Assembly (NCBI GenBank): GCA_004555055.1
Contig: SFJN01000004.1
Span: 1 to 54,653, forward strand
Origin: Bacteroidales bacterium
GTDB taxonomy: Bacteria; Bacteroidota; Bacteroidia; Bacteroidales; Bacteroidaceae
DNA length: 54,653 bases
Direction: 5' to 3'
Below the pieces are notes generated by a model that was not told the DNA's origin, did no database searches, and saw only the letters and a program-made list of their open reading frames with translations. The number at the start of each line of letters is the position of its first letter. Position 1 is the first letter of the stretch. This document shows, piece by piece, positions 8,057 through 17,485 of the stretch. Both the position numbers and the translations under genes were made by a program.

Positions 8057-10447
8057 ATGTCCGACTTTGTAAACACGCCTCAAGAGGAAACCAACAGCGG
8101 AGGCTTTGATTTCCAGGATGCCGTATACCTCTGCATCAGCAAATGGTATTGGTTTGTCATTTCCATCGTGCTCTGTCTGAGCATCGGTGTGCTACAGATT
8201 CTTCGCACTACACCGGTCTATACCCGTTATGCCACACTCATGATTAAGGATGTGGAGGGCAGAAAGGGAAGCATCGAGCAGCAAATCAGTGAACTCGGAG
8301 GATACAGTGCCTCGAACGTCAACAACGAAGTGCTGGCGTTGCAGAGCCCTGCCATCACCGAGGAGGTGGTGAAACGCCTGCATCTTGATGTCAACTATTC
8401 CATTGACGGGGTGTTCCACAACTATACCCTCTACGGACGTACGCTCCCCATTGAGGTAAAGTTCCTTTCGCTTACCGAGGATGACGATGTGAGTTTGACC
8501 ATTGAACTCGATGGAAAGGGAAACTACGTCATGTCGGAGTTCAAGGGGCCCCGTACGAAACCCGAGGATGAGGGCAAGAGCATCCGCGGACGTCTGCACA
8601 GCATCATCAACACCCCTGTAGGACGCATCCTCGTAGATCCCTCCCAGAATTTCTACGATGTCGGCAAACCCATCCATGTTCACCGTACCTCCATCAAGGC
8701 GGCCACCGGAAGCTATAACCGTGTGGGAGTGTCGCTCATGGAAAAACAGAGTAACATGCTCCGTCTGGTCTTCAACGATGTCAATACACAGCGTGCCGAA
8801 GACGTAATCAATACCACCATTGAGGTCTACAACGAAAACTGGATTGACGACAAGAACCAGATTGCCGTCAGCACATCGCAGTTTATCAACGAGCGCCTCC
8901 GCGTCATCGAAAGCGAACTTGGAAGCGTTGACCACAGCATCTCTTCCTACAAGAGTGCAAACATGATTCCTGATGCCGAAACGGCAGCCTCAAGCTATAT
9001 GTCGAAGGCCGATGCTACCGGTGACCGTCTCCTCGACCTTAACAACCAGCTTTATATGGCGAAGTATGTGCGTCAGATGGTTTCCGACGAACGTGAAAAG
9101 TTCGAACTCCTTCCCGCCAACTCCGGCATAAACTCCACCAGCGTCGAACAACTCATTGCTGAGTACAATGAGAACATTCTGCTCCGCAACCGTCTCCTCA
9201 GTAACATGTCGGTAAACAGCCCGCTGATTGCCGACCTCGAGAGCCGCATCAACAACCAGCGTCAGGTGATTGTGCAGAGCATCGACAACTTCATCCTTAC
9301 GCTTAACACCCAGGCCGGACAGTTGAAGGCCCAGGAACAGCAGCTCAATTCCAAGATTGCCAACACGCCGGTGCAGAGCACCTATCTCACCAGCATCGGT
9401 CGTGAGCAGAAAGTAAAGGAAAGCCTCTACATCTTCCTCCTCCAAAAACGTGAGGAGAACGAACTTTCAATGGCCTTCACGGCCTATAACACCCGGCTCA
9501 TCACACCGCCTACAGGAAGTAATGCCCCCACGTCGCCCGTTAAGCGTAACATCCTCTTCCTCGCCCTCTGCATTGCCATCGTAGTTCCTCTGCTCGTCAT
9601 CATCATCAGAGAACTGATGAACACCACAGTCCGTGGACGTAGGGACCTCGAGGGACTTACTGTCCCCTATATTGGAGAAATACCGATGTCGTACAAGAGT
9701 CCCGGATTCTTCAAGCGGATTTTCGCCAGAAAGAAGCTGAAACAGGAGAAACGCAAGATCGTTGTCGAGGACCACAACCGCGACATGATCAACGAGGCCT
9801 TCCGCGTGCTGAGAGCAAACTTCGAGTTCTGCGGAAAGAAGTTCGGAAATGGGGTGGTGACCATGGTGACATCTGCCAACGTATCGTCCGGTAAGACGTT
9901 CATTACCACCAACCTTGCCGCATCGATGGCTATCAAGAACCAGCGTGTCATCATTATAGACCTCGACCTCCGCAAGGGTACATCATCCGGTTTCGTCGGG
10001 AAACCCAAGATTGGCATCACCGATTACCTCGTCGGACAGTGTGGACTCGACGATGTGAAATATGCCTATGAGAAGATTCCCAATCTCACCATTATACCTG
10101 TAGGTACCATTCCCCCGAATCCTACGGAACTTCTCTACGACGAGCGGTTGGCACAGCTCATCACCACCCTGAAGAAGGAGTACGACTATATCTTCATTGA
10201 CTGTCCTCCCGTTGAGATTGTCGCCGATGCCAGCATCATCCGAAACTATGCCGACATGACGCTCTTCATCGTACGGTCCATGTACTTCGAACGTTCCATG
10301 ATTCCTGAAATCGAAAACTTCTATCGTACACAGCGTTATCCCAATATGCTGCTCGTACTCAATGGTACCGACCACATCTACAAGAGTTACGGCTACCATC
10401 GTTATGGCTATCGCTATGGTTACCGATATGGCTATGGCAATAATTGA
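8057..10447 (+). CDS. Wzc-like chain-length regulator fused to a bacterial tyrosine kinase
   Basis: A 796-residue inner-membrane polysaccharide co-polymerase with a cytoplasmic BY-kinase, expected to control chain length and export with the Wza-like lipoprotein. A Wzz domain lies between transmembrane helices near residues 32-52 and 505-525, with long coiled-coil-like stretches in the periplasmic part. The kinase has Walker A SANVSSGKT (K613), Walker A' IIIDLDLRKG and Walker B YIFIDCPP (D715). The C-terminal tail is a tyrosine cluster (YGYRYGYRYGYG), the expected autophosphorylation site. No glycosyltransferase or flippase genes follow, which is unusual for this pair. Confidence 0.95.
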   Translation: MSDFVNTPQEETNSGGFDFQDAVYLCISKWYWFVISIVLCLSIGVLQILRTTPVYTRYATLMIKDVEGRKGSIEQQISELGGYSASNVNNEVLALQSPAITEEVVKRLHLDVNYSIDGVFHNYTLYGRTLPIEVKFLSLTEDDDVSLTIELDGKGNYVMSEFKGPRTKPEDEGKSIRGRLHSIINTPVGRILVDPSQNFYDVGKPIHVHRTSIKAATGSYNRVGVSLMEKQSNMLRLVFNDVNTQRAEDVINTTIEVYNENWIDDKNQIAVSTSQFINERLRVIESELGSVDHSISSYKSANMIPDAETAASSYMSKADATGDRLLDLNNQLYMAKYVRQMVSDEREKFELLPANSGINSTSVEQLIAEYNENILLRNRLLSNMSVNSPLIADLESRINNQRQVIVQSIDNFILTLNTQAGQLKAQEQQLNSKIANTPVQSTYLTSIGREQKVKESLYIFLLQKREENELSMAFTAYNTRLITPPTGSNAPTSPVKRNILFLALCIAIVVPLLVIIIRELMNTTVRGRRDLEGLTVPYIGEIPMSYKSPGFFKRIFARKKLKQEKRKIVVEDHNRDMINEAFRVLRANFEFCGKKFGNGVVTMVTSANVSSGKTFITTNLAASMAIKNQRVIIIDLDLRKGTSSGFVGKPKIGITDYLVGQCGLDDVKYAYEKIPNLTIIPVGTIPPNPTELLYDERLAQLITTLKKEYDYIFIDCPPVEIVADASIIRNYADMTLFIVRSMYFERSMIPEIENFYRTQRYPNMLLVLNGTDHIYKSYGYHRYGYRYGYRYGYGNN

Positions 10448-10513
10448 TACCGCCTGGGGAATGGCAGGGACAATCCACCCATACCAGGCAATGTTACTGC
10501 ATTGAAAAACCTT

Positions 10514-10548
10514 GAACCGGGTACATCAGCCTTTGATGCGCCCGGTTC
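10514..10548 (+). terminator. Hairpin after the Wzc-like gene
   Basis: GAACCGGG pairs with CCCGGTTC, with an inner CATC/GATG pairing, 66 nt after the kinase stop. There is no T tract, so it may be a processing or attenuating hairpin, not a simple intrinsic terminator. Confidence 0.45.
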
Positions 10549-10606
10549 GAGGCGTATATGACACAAGGGGATTTTCCCCCATCTTTTCATCGAAAAACAA
10601 CTCACC

Positions 10607-11029
10607 ATGCGAATCCTTTCCATCGATTACGGCAAACGCCGGACAGGACTGGCCGTGACCGACCCGTTGCAAATCATTGCCGGAGGACTTGCAACCATCG
10701 ACACCCGCGATGTCCTGAAGTTCATTACGGATTATGTAAAGCGCGAACCCGTGGAAACCATTGTCATCGGACTTCCGGTGCAATCCAATGGGCAACCTTC
10801 CGAAAACCAAAGCCGCGTGCGCTGCTTCACAGGAGAACTTCGGAAGGCTTTGCCTGAAATTCCAGTAGTGTTCTACGACGAACGCTATACTTCCGTCATT
10901 GCTCACCAGGCAATCATCGCATCCGGTGTCGGACGCAAACGTCGTCAGACGGACAAGGGGCTCGTGGATGAAATTTCCGCCACCATCATCTTGCAGAACT
11001 ATCTCGAGAATCTCAAGATGAAACATTAA
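10607..11029 (+). CDS. ruvX: RuvX/YqgF RNase H-fold nuclease
   Basis: A 140-residue YqgF-family protein, the usual length. Members have been called a putative Holliday-junction resolvase and are linked to 16S rRNA 5'-end processing. The N-terminal SIDYGKRRTGLAV holds the first catalytic aspartate (D7), VIGLPVQSNG is the second conserved block, and FYDERYTS is the third. The C-terminal LVDEISATIILQNYL carries the last acidic site. It starts at an ATG 159 nt after the Wzc-like gene and precedes def. Confidence 0.94.
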   Translation: MRILSIDYGKRRTGLAVTDPLQIIAGGLATIDTRDVLKFITDYVKREPVETIVIGLPVQSNGQPSENQSRVRCFTGELRKALPEIPVVFYDERYTSVIAHQAIIASGVGRKRRQTDKGLVDEISATIILQNYLENLKMKH

Positions 11030-11133
11030 TCCGTAATCCGTCTTTCTTTCCAAACCTTTCCGGACATCCCAAGCATAGAAAAAATAACAATGGCCATCCT
11101 CTGATGCCATTTTCAAACACCTTTCATACCCTA

Positions 11134-11688
11134 ATGATCTATCCCATCTATACCTATGGTAACCCCGTGCTGCGACAGGTGGCACAGGACATTGACAAGG
11201 AATACCCCAACGTCCAGCAACTCATCGACGACATGTTCGAGACCATGTACCACAGTCAGGGAGTCGGCCTTGCTGCGCCCCAGATCGGACTCTCCATCCG
11301 TCTTGTGGTCATCACGCTCGACTGTCTGTCGGAAGACTACCCCGAATACAAGGATTTCAACGCGGCCTACATCAACCCGCATATCGTGGAAGTTGACGAA
11401 ACGGAGACAAAACTGATGGACGAGGGATGCCTCTCCCTCCCCGGCATCAGCGAACCTGTGCGCCGTCCCACCCGCATCCGGGTGAAGTATCTTGACCGTG
11501 AATGGAATGAGCACGACGAGTGGGTGGAAGGATATCTGGCTCGAGTGATGCAACACGAGTTCGACCATCTCGAAGGAAAGGTCTTTACCGACCGTATTTC
11601 CCCGCTCCGCAAGCAGCTCATCAAGAAGAAGATGGCGAACCTTCTCGCCGGAAAGTTCAGCTGCAGCTACAAGACCAAGCGGAAGTGA
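11134..11688 (+). CDS. def: Peptide deformylase
   Basis: A 184-residue deformylase that removes the formyl group from nascent protein N-termini using a bound metal. The three family motifs are present: GVGLAAPQIG, EGCLSLPG with ligand C99, and HEFDHLEG with H141, E142 and H145. I choose the ATG at 11134 because the family begins MI.PIY.YG.PVLR; the ATG 30 nt upstream would add ten unrelated residues. The ruvX-def pair is probably an operon, and the TPR gene follows after 91 nt. Confidence 0.96.
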   Translation: MIYPIYTYGNPVLRQVAQDIDKEYPNVQQLIDDMFETMYHSQGVGLAAPQIGLSIRLVVITLDCLSEDYPEYKDFNAAYINPHIVEVDETETKLMDEGCLSLPGISEPVRRPTRIRVKYLDREWNEHDEWVEGYLARVMQHEFDHLEGKVFTDRISPLRKQLIKKKMANLLAGKFSCSYKTKRK

Positions 11689-11779
11689 GCCGCCCATTTT
11701 AGGGCTTTTCCGTGAGGGGAGGAGGACAGCATGGAAGTCTCCCTCCCGACAAATACATCCAATACTCATACAACGTCCA

Positions 11780-13507
11780 ATGATTCTTCGACGAAACATT
11801 CGACATTCCCTGATGACAGCAGGCAAAGGTTTGTGCTTTTGCTTGCTGTCGTTGTGCTTTTTCCATATTCCGCAGGTCGCATTTTCGCAGGTCAACACCC
11901 AGCAGGTGCTCCTCATGGGACGTGCAGCTCTGTATTACGACGACTATATCACCGCCATTCATTATTTCAATACCGTCCTTGAGGCAAAGCCCTATATGTC
12001 CGATGCGCTCTATTACAGGGCCGCTGCAAAGTTCTCGCTCGAGGACTACGAAAGTGCGCAGGCCGACCTCGACCAGGCTGTGCTCTTCAACCCCTTCCGT
12101 GTGGAGTATTACCAGTTGCGTGGTCTTTGCCGTATCCATACTGCTGATTACGAGGGGGCAATAGCCGATTATTCCGAAGTCATCCGTGAGAACGCCAAGG
12201 ACCAGAGTGCCGTCTATAACCGTATCCTATGCCGTATGGAGCTCAAGGATTTCGACCGTGCCGATTTGGAACTCGACACCCTTCTGCAACTATGGCCGAA
12301 GTTCACAAGGGCCTATCTTATCAAGGCGCAGCTCTGCCTTGAACGCAAGGATACACTTGGCGGACTGCATTGGGCAGACTCCCTGCTTGTCATAAGTCCC
12401 CGCGAGCATGCGGCTTGGGCCTTCAAGGGACGCTATGCACTACAGCACGAGGACTATGCCCTTGCCGACTCGTGTTATACCCAGGCCCTGCGTTATGAAA
12501 AGGGAAATGTGGACTATTACGTCGAACGTGCACAGACGCGCAATGCCCAAAGCCGCTACGCACTGGCGATGGCCGACTACGACAGGGCTATTGAAATGGT
12601 TCCGCAGCATTTTGTGGCACACTATAACCGTGGGCTTATCCGTGCTCTTGTCGGTGACGACAACCGTGCCATAGAGGATTTTGACTTCGTCATTTCAGAA
12701 GAGCCCGACAATGTGCTGGCTGTCTACAACCGCGCTGAGCTCCGAAAGAATATCGGTGATTTCAAGGGAGCGATTTCCGACTATTCGCAACTCATCTCAG
12801 CCTATCCGAATTTCCTTTACGGTTATGCCCAGCGTGCGCAGTGCTACCGTGCCGTTGGAGATGTCCGCCATGCGGTACGCGACGAAGCCTACGTCCGTCG
12901 TGCCGACTACGACCTTGTTTTCGGAAATGGCGGCAGACGCCCTGTGAAGACGGTACGCAAACGTTCGGAAAAAGCCCTTGAACGCTATGACCAGCCCATC
13001 GTCGAGGACGAAGATACAACACGCCATTATGCCAGTGAGTTTGCCGGAAAGGTACAGAACCGCAAGGTGGAACGCGTGTTTCTCCCACCATGTCATACCG
13101 AGGGGGAAAAACTTGTCATCGATGCCCTTCGTCAGCCCATCTATGCTCCTGACGAAAGACTCCGGGCCTTGGTGGACCATACCAACAGCCTTTTGGATGC
13201 CGGACGGAAGGACGAGGCCTTGGCGGCCCTTCGGAAGGCTGTGGAGACGGAATGGACCGCAGAAGCTGTGCTTTATTATAATATAGGATGTGTGGAAGCC
13301 GAAAGCGGAAGTCTCGAAAAGGCCGGAGAAGCCTTTGCCAAAGCCTTCGAACTCGATGCCAAGATGGCTGAAGCCCTCTACAACCGTGCGGTGGTTTATC
13401 TGCTTCAGGGGCGTAATGACGAGGCCGTTCCCTTGCTGTCCACTGCCGGAGAGATGGGGCTTTATAAGGCGTATAACCTTCTGAAGCAGGCAAAGAACCG
13501 GAAATGA
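11780..13507 (+). CDS. Secreted or periplasmic TPR-repeat protein
   Basis: A 575-residue tetratricopeptide-repeat protein, so probably a scaffold for protein-protein contacts. A signal peptide covers about residues 1-36 (ends VAFSQ). From residue 38 onward there is a long run of TPR units, at least eight, for example ALYYDDYITAIHYFNTVLEA and ADYEGAIADYSEVIRENAKD. A charged, non-repeat region around residues 385-450 is followed by two or three more TPRs to the C-terminus. There is no enzymatic motif. It lies between def and the U32 peptidase gene on the same strand. The specific partner is unknown. Confidence 0.85.
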   Translation: MILRRNIRHSLMTAGKGLCFCLLSLCFFHIPQVAFSQVNTQQVLLMGRAALYYDDYITAIHYFNTVLEAKPYMSDALYYRAAAKFSLEDYESAQADLDQAVLFNPFRVEYYQLRGLCRIHTADYEGAIADYSEVIRENAKDQSAVYNRILCRMELKDFDRADLELDTLLQLWPKFTRAYLIKAQLCLERKDTLGGLHWADSLLVISPREHAAWAFKGRYALQHEDYALADSCYTQALRYEKGNVDYYVERAQTRNAQSRYALAMADYDRAIEMVPQHFVAHYNRGLIRALVGDDNRAIEDFDFVISEEPDNVLAVYNRAELRKNIGDFKGAISDYSQLISAYPNFLYGYAQRAQCYRAVGDVRHAVRDEAYVRRADYDLVFGNGGRRPVKTVRKRSEKALERYDQPIVEDEDTTRHYASEFAGKVQNRKVERVFLPPCHTEGEKLVIDALRQPIYAPDERLRALVDHTNSLLDAGRKDEALAALRKAVETEWTAEAVLYYNIGCVEAESGSLEKAGEAFAKAFELDAKMAEALYNRAVVYLLQGRNDEAVPLLSTAGEMGLYKAYNLLKQAKNRK

Positions 13508-13572
13508 TTTGCAAGAACATACCCATGATTTCCCATTTGTCACGAATCCTGAAAGACTTATCCTAACCATTC

Positions 13573-15468
13573 ATGTCTGAGAAGCAAAATATTGAACTGC
13601 TGGCTCCTGCCAAGACTGCAGATATCGGCATAGAGGCCATCCTCCACGGTGCTGATGCTGTGTATATTGGCGGACCGGGATTCGGAGCGCGTGCCGCAGC
13701 CGGAAACAGTGTCGACGACATACGTCGCCTGTGTCACTTTGCGCACCTTTATGATGCCCGGGTTTATGTCACGCTCAATACTATCCTTTACGACGATGAG
13801 ATTCCGGCAGTCGAAAGCCTTGTACGCGAACTTTACGATGCTGGTGTCGATGCCCTCATCACCCAGGACCTTGCACTCCTGGCTCTCGACCTGCCGCCGA
13901 TAGCCCTGCATGCCTCGACTCAGATGGACAACTGCACGCCGGAGCGCGCAAGGTTCCTTGAAGCGGCAGGGTATTCGCAGATTGTGCTTGCACGCGAACT
14001 GTCGTTGCAGCAGATTGCTGGCATACATACCGCTACATCGCTTCCCCTCGAGGCCTTTGTCCATGGTGCCCTTTGTGTCAGCTATTCCGGCCGTTGCTAT
14101 GCTTCGGAATACTGTTTTTCACGTTCTGCCAATCGTGGTCGCTGTGCCCAGTTCTGTCGTCTTGCCTTCGACCTCGTAGATGCCGATGGTAGGGTCGTCA
14201 ATGCTACGGAACACAAAGATTCGCGTCCACGACCGCAACAGGGACGCCATTTGCTCTCCCTGCGCGACATGAACCGTTCGGCACACCTCGAAGCCATGAT
14301 GGATGCCGGAGTAAGAAGTTTCAAGATTGAAGGGCGCCTGAAGGATGTGGCATATGTAAAGAATGTTACAGCCTTTTACCGCCGTGCCATCGACGAGATA
14401 CTCGAACGCCGTAGCGATGATTATCAGCGCGCTTCTGCGGGTGTGCATACTTTTGCCTTCGAACCTGCATTGGCGAAGAGTTTCAACAGGGGCTTCACGG
14501 ACTATCTTCTTCAGGGACGTACCCCCGATTTATGGAATTTCTCCACACCGAAGTCCATAGGAGAACATGTGGGAACAATCTCACGTGTGTCAGCACGTTC
14601 ATTTACCATAACTCTTAATCGTGAAGCCGGACCTCTCCATAATGGCGACGGATGCGTAAGTTTCATTAACGGTCTTCCTACAGGGTTCCGTGCCAACCGT
14701 GTGGAATCCTCAGCCGATGGACGCTATGCAGAGGTCTTTCCGTTGAAGATGCCTACCTTACAGCCTGGTGCTCCAGTCTATCGTAACGAAGACACCCAAT
14801 GGGAACAAATCCTTTCCCGCCCCTCGGCAGAGCGTAGAATGTATCTCTCTTTCACACTCATGGAGCAGGAAGATGGCTATCTGCTACGGGCGGAATCTGA
14901 GGGTGAAGAGGTCGAGGTGACGATTGCAGCCTCCCATCAGCCGGCAGAAAAACCTCAAACTGAAGTCATCCGACGGCAGTTGCAGAAACTTGGCAACACA
15001 GCCTTTGTGCTTCGCGACCTCATCGTGTATACCTCGGGTGAGCGTTTCGTTCCGGCCTCTCTCCTCTCTGCCGCACGTCGTCAGGCAGTGGAAGCCTTGT
15101 CCGATGCACTCCGTGTCCGGCATCTTGTCCACCGTGATGTCCGTCGTCCGTCGCTTGCTCCCAATTTTAATGGCCGGCATTTGCCGTTCAATGCCAATAT
15201 ATCCAACCGTTTGGCACGTGAATGGGCTTTGCAGCACGGAGCGTCACAGGTTGATGAAGCTTTCGAATTGCAACAGCCTGGGCGGCAGTCCGTCATCATG
15301 ACCTGTCGTCATTGTCTGCGTTTTGCATTCGGACAGTGTCCCAAGGTTACCGGAACCCGTCCGCGGTGGCACGAACCTTTGGCTTTGCGCCTGCCCGACG
15401 GCAGGAGTTTCCCCCTGCGTTTTGATTGTTCCCGCTGTGAAATGCAGGTGCTTACCCCTGAACGCTGA
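13573..15468 (+). CDS. rlhA: U32 peptidase family protein, RlhA-like
   Basis: A 631-residue U32-family protein. The full-length architecture (U32 domain plus a long C-terminal DUF3656-like collagenase domain) and the four cysteines C168, C175, C191 and C195 match E. coli RlhA, which hydroxylates C2501 of 23S rRNA using prephenate. The start gives ELLAPAKTADIGIEAI and AVYIGG, the usual opening of the family. The central FKIEGRLKDVAYV block is also typical. Annotation as a protease would rest only on the older family name. I am confident of the family and moderately confident of the RlhA function, since paralogues such as TrhP are shorter. Confidence 0.85.
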   Translation: MSEKQNIELLAPAKTADIGIEAILHGADAVYIGGPGFGARAAAGNSVDDIRRLCHFAHLYDARVYVTLNTILYDDEIPAVESLVRELYDAGVDALITQDLALLALDLPPIALHASTQMDNCTPERARFLEAAGYSQIVLARELSLQQIAGIHTATSLPLEAFVHGALCVSYSGRCYASEYCFSRSANRGRCAQFCRLAFDLVDADGRVVNATEHKDSRPRPQQGRHLLSLRDMNRSAHLEAMMDAGVRSFKIEGRLKDVAYVKNVTAFYRRAIDEILERRSDDYQRASAGVHTFAFEPALAKSFNRGFTDYLLQGRTPDLWNFSTPKSIGEHVGTISRVSARSFTITLNREAGPLHNGDGCVSFINGLPTGFRANRVESSADGRYAEVFPLKMPTLQPGAPVYRNEDTQWEQILSRPSAERRMYLSFTLMEQEDGYLLRAESEGEEVEVTIAASHQPAEKPQTEVIRRQLQKLGNTAFVLRDLIVYTSGERFVPASLLSAARRQAVEALSDALRVRHLVHRDVRRPSLAPNFNGRHLPFNANISNRLAREWALQHGASQVDEAFELQQPGRQSVIMTCRHCLRFAFGQCPKVTGTRPRWHEPLALRLPDGRSFPLRFDCSRCEMQVLTPER

Positions 15469-15530
15469 CATCTCCTTTTCCCTTTCCTGCATACTATACC
15501 CTTAAGAAAAAGGAAAATCCCCATTAGCTT

Positions 15531-16502
15531 ATGCGCAGTATTCTTTTTCTGTTGTTTGCTGTCTGTGCCATGGTGTCTTGCCATCGCGACCGTCCCCAGT
15601 GCACCGAGTTCTGGCATACTTCCGGCATTGATTCCGTCGCTTTCCGCCAGCAGCATCATTTTTGGAAGAACTTCAATTTTGTTGCCACCGATTCCATACC
15701 TCTCGAAGCCAGTCTGCCGGGAGAGGTGGCAAGCATCTTTGTGCCCGACAGTGCCATCCTCGAAACTGACGACCAGGTGGTGGTGACAGACATTGCCATC
15801 GTCCCTGCCGATGCGGAAGACAGTGTATGGGTGATGGTGGCGCGCGACCAGATGACGATGGGGTGGGTACACGAGCAGACGCTTCTCGAACGGGCGGTTC
15901 CTGACAATGGGGTTTCGCGGTTCATTCACCATTTTTCCGACTCACGCATACTGCTCTTCCTCTCCTGCCTTTGCCTGGCTTTCATACTTTTCATCGTCCA
16001 GCGTTTCCGTAGGGAGCATTTTCTGATTGTCCATTTCAACGATATCCGTAGTTTTTATCCCACGCTCCTCTGTCTTTGTATGAGCGGACTGGCAGCATTC
16101 TATGGCAGCATTCAGAATTTTCAGCCCGAGGTCTGGAAGGAATTCTTTTTCTATCCCACGCTCAATCCTTTCGGTCAGCCCCGCGTCATCATGCTCTTCC
16201 TCATCGGAGTATGGGCTTTGCTTGTCATCTTCATTGCTGTCGTCGACGATATCCGCAAGCAGCCCGATGTGGTCAATGGGGTGTCGTACATGATTTCCCT
16301 CTGTGGTGTCTGCATGTCGCTCTATCTTTTCTTCAGTGTCAGCGTGCAGTACTACATCGGTTATCCTCTCCTGTTGCTCTACTGGGCTTTTGCACTTCAC
16401 CGTCATCTACGTCATAATACCGCCCCCTATGTATGCGGGGCCTGTGGTGCTCCTTTGCATACGCTTGGCAAATGCCCGAATTGTGGCTCCATCAACGAAT
16501 AG
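15531..16502 (+). CDS. Membrane lipoprotein with SH3-like segment and C-terminal zinc ribbon
   Basis: A 323-residue protein of unknown function. The signal ends MVSC, a lipobox with C17. A soluble region (about 20-135) includes a possible bacterial SH3-type segment around VWVMVARDQMTMGWVHEQ. About five transmembrane helices follow (near 143-162, 183-197, 224-247, 260-280 and 285-300). The last 30 residues hold CGACGAPLHTLGKCPNCG, a CxxC...CxxC zinc ribbon, which would be cytoplasmic or membrane-proximal. It lies 62 nt after the U32 gene. The combination of lipobox, helices and ribbon suggests a sensor or scaffold, but no family name is recognised. Confidence 0.75.
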   Translation: MRSILFLLFAVCAMVSCHRDRPQCTEFWHTSGIDSVAFRQQHHFWKNFNFVATDSIPLEASLPGEVASIFVPDSAILETDDQVVVTDIAIVPADAEDSVWVMVARDQMTMGWVHEQTLLERAVPDNGVSRFIHHFSDSRILLFLSCLCLAFILFIVQRFRREHFLIVHFNDIRSFYPTLLCLCMSGLAAFYGSIQNFQPEVWKEFFFYPTLNPFGQPRVIMLFLIGVWALLVIFIAVVDDIRKQPDVVNGVSYMISLCGVCMSLYLFFSVSVQYYIGYPLLLLYWAFALHRHLRHNTAPYVCGACGAPLHTLGKCPNCGSINE

Positions 16503-16567
16503 AGAAACTCTTGACGGGGCATCAGTTCATACCCCAACAGGAGAGTGATACGACGTTCCGGAAAACA

Positions 16568-16650
16568 AAAACATCGGACTTCTTTGAGGCAAACATCCGT
16601 ACTTTCGATGCAAAACATCCGTACTTTTGCCCAAAGAAGTCCGATGTTTT
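16568..16650 (+). repeat. Palindromic intergenic element, copy 1 (complete)
   Basis: An 83-bp element with perfect 19-bp terminal inverted repeats, AAAACATCGGACTTCTTTG and its complement. The stem continues inward through GGCAAA/TTTGCC with a one-base bulge. The loop holds two direct copies of AAACATCCGTACTTT, 22 bp apart. The left flank is CCGGAAAACAA. Related copies lie at 34292-34355 and 50617-50698. Confidence 0.9.
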
Positions 16651-16930
16651 GCTTCTTCCGAAAAATCGTTTTTGTTATGCCATAAGCATCCGTGAAATTT
16701 ACATTGGTAGCAATGGCGGAAAGCGAAAGAAGACATGGGATTCCCAGTATACCACGTGCATTTTACATCGAAAAGACATCTGCAGAAACAGACAATTCGC
16801 AGGAGCCCGTAAAGTGCAAAGAAGGCAATATTGAGACCTGTATCTGAGAAATTGAGATAACAAAAGCAAGTTAAATGGACCGGAATGGAATGAAAAAGCA
16901 TGGTTTTCTGCAAAAAATGCTGAAGTTTTC

Positions 16931-16961
16931 TTGTGGGTTATCAAAAATCGCCGTACCTTTG
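16931..16961 (+). promoter_or_regulatory. Promoter of the tRNA-Val cluster
   Basis: TACCTTTG at 16954-16961 matches the Bacteroidetes -7 box, with TTG at 16931-16933 at the -33 position and 20 nt between them. It lies 19 nt before the first tRNA. Confidence 0.75.
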
Positions 16962-16980
16962 CATCGCTTTTGAGAACGAA

Positions 16981-17055
16981 GGGCGCTTAGCTCAGCTGGT
17001 TCAGAGCGTCTGCCTTACAAGCAGAGGGTCGGGGGTTCGAATCCCTCAGCGCCCA
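16981..17055 (+). tRNA. tRNA-Val(UAC), copy 1
   Basis: A 75-nt cloverleaf. The acceptor arm GGGCGCT pairs with AGCGCCC, followed by discriminator A. The anticodon loop is CTTACAA, so the anticodon is TAC, reading GUA/GUG valine codons. The T loop is GGTTCGAATCC. The 3' CCA is not encoded. Confidence 0.97.
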
Positions 17056-17108
17056 CTAAACTATCGAAAGGTGGTTTTTTAAAGGGTGAATGTTTCTCAA
17101 AAGCGACC

Positions 17109-17183
17109 GGGCGCTTAGCTCAGCTGGTTCAGAGCGTCTGCCTTACAAGCAGAGGGTCGGGGGTTCGAATCCCTCAGCGCCCA
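17109..17183 (+). tRNA. tRNA-Val(UAC), copy 2
   Basis: Identical in sequence to the first copy, 53 nt downstream of it, with the same TAC anticodon. The spacer is unrelated to the next spacer, so the array arose from older duplication or is kept uniform by gene conversion. Confidence 0.97.
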
Positions 17184-17259
17184 CCCGGTAATTGCGATAA
17201 TCATCGCAGCAAATGCAGATTCCGGTTCTGCGCTTGTTTTTCCATTTTTTTTAGAATAA

Positions 17260-17334
17260 GGGCGCTTAGCTCAGCTGGTTCAGAGCGTCTGCCTTACAAG
17301 CAGAGGGTCGGGGGTTCGAATCCCTCAGCGCCCA
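17260..17334 (+). tRNA. tRNA-Val(UAC), copy 3
   Basis: Identical to the two preceding copies, 76 nt after copy 2. An intrinsic terminator follows 21 nt downstream, so the three are probably one transcript. Confidence 0.97.
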
Positions 17335-17355
17335 CACAAACAGAATTATCCATAG

Positions 17356-17389
17356 AAGAGTTCCAACATCAGTATTGGAGCTCTTTTTT
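17356..17389 (+). terminator. Intrinsic terminator of the tRNA cluster
   Basis: AGAGTTCCAA pairs with TTGGAGCTCT (one G-U pair) around an 8-nt loop, followed by a run of six T. Confidence 0.85.
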
Positions 17390-17485
17390 CGTTTATGGGG
17401 CTGTGGTTTGTGTTTCCTTGTGAATTGCCCCGAAACAATGTGATGAATTGTAAAACCAATCCCTTTTTTCTTTTCTGAGAATAGT

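Larger units (their letters stand above)
16503..16980. other. Intergenic region with palindromic element, no gene
   Basis: About 480 nt between the lipoprotein gene and the first tRNA. It contains palindromic element copy 1 (16568-16650) and the tRNA promoter (16931-16961). The remaining sequence (16651-16930) has no supported ORF or recognised RNA. Confidence 0.6.
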
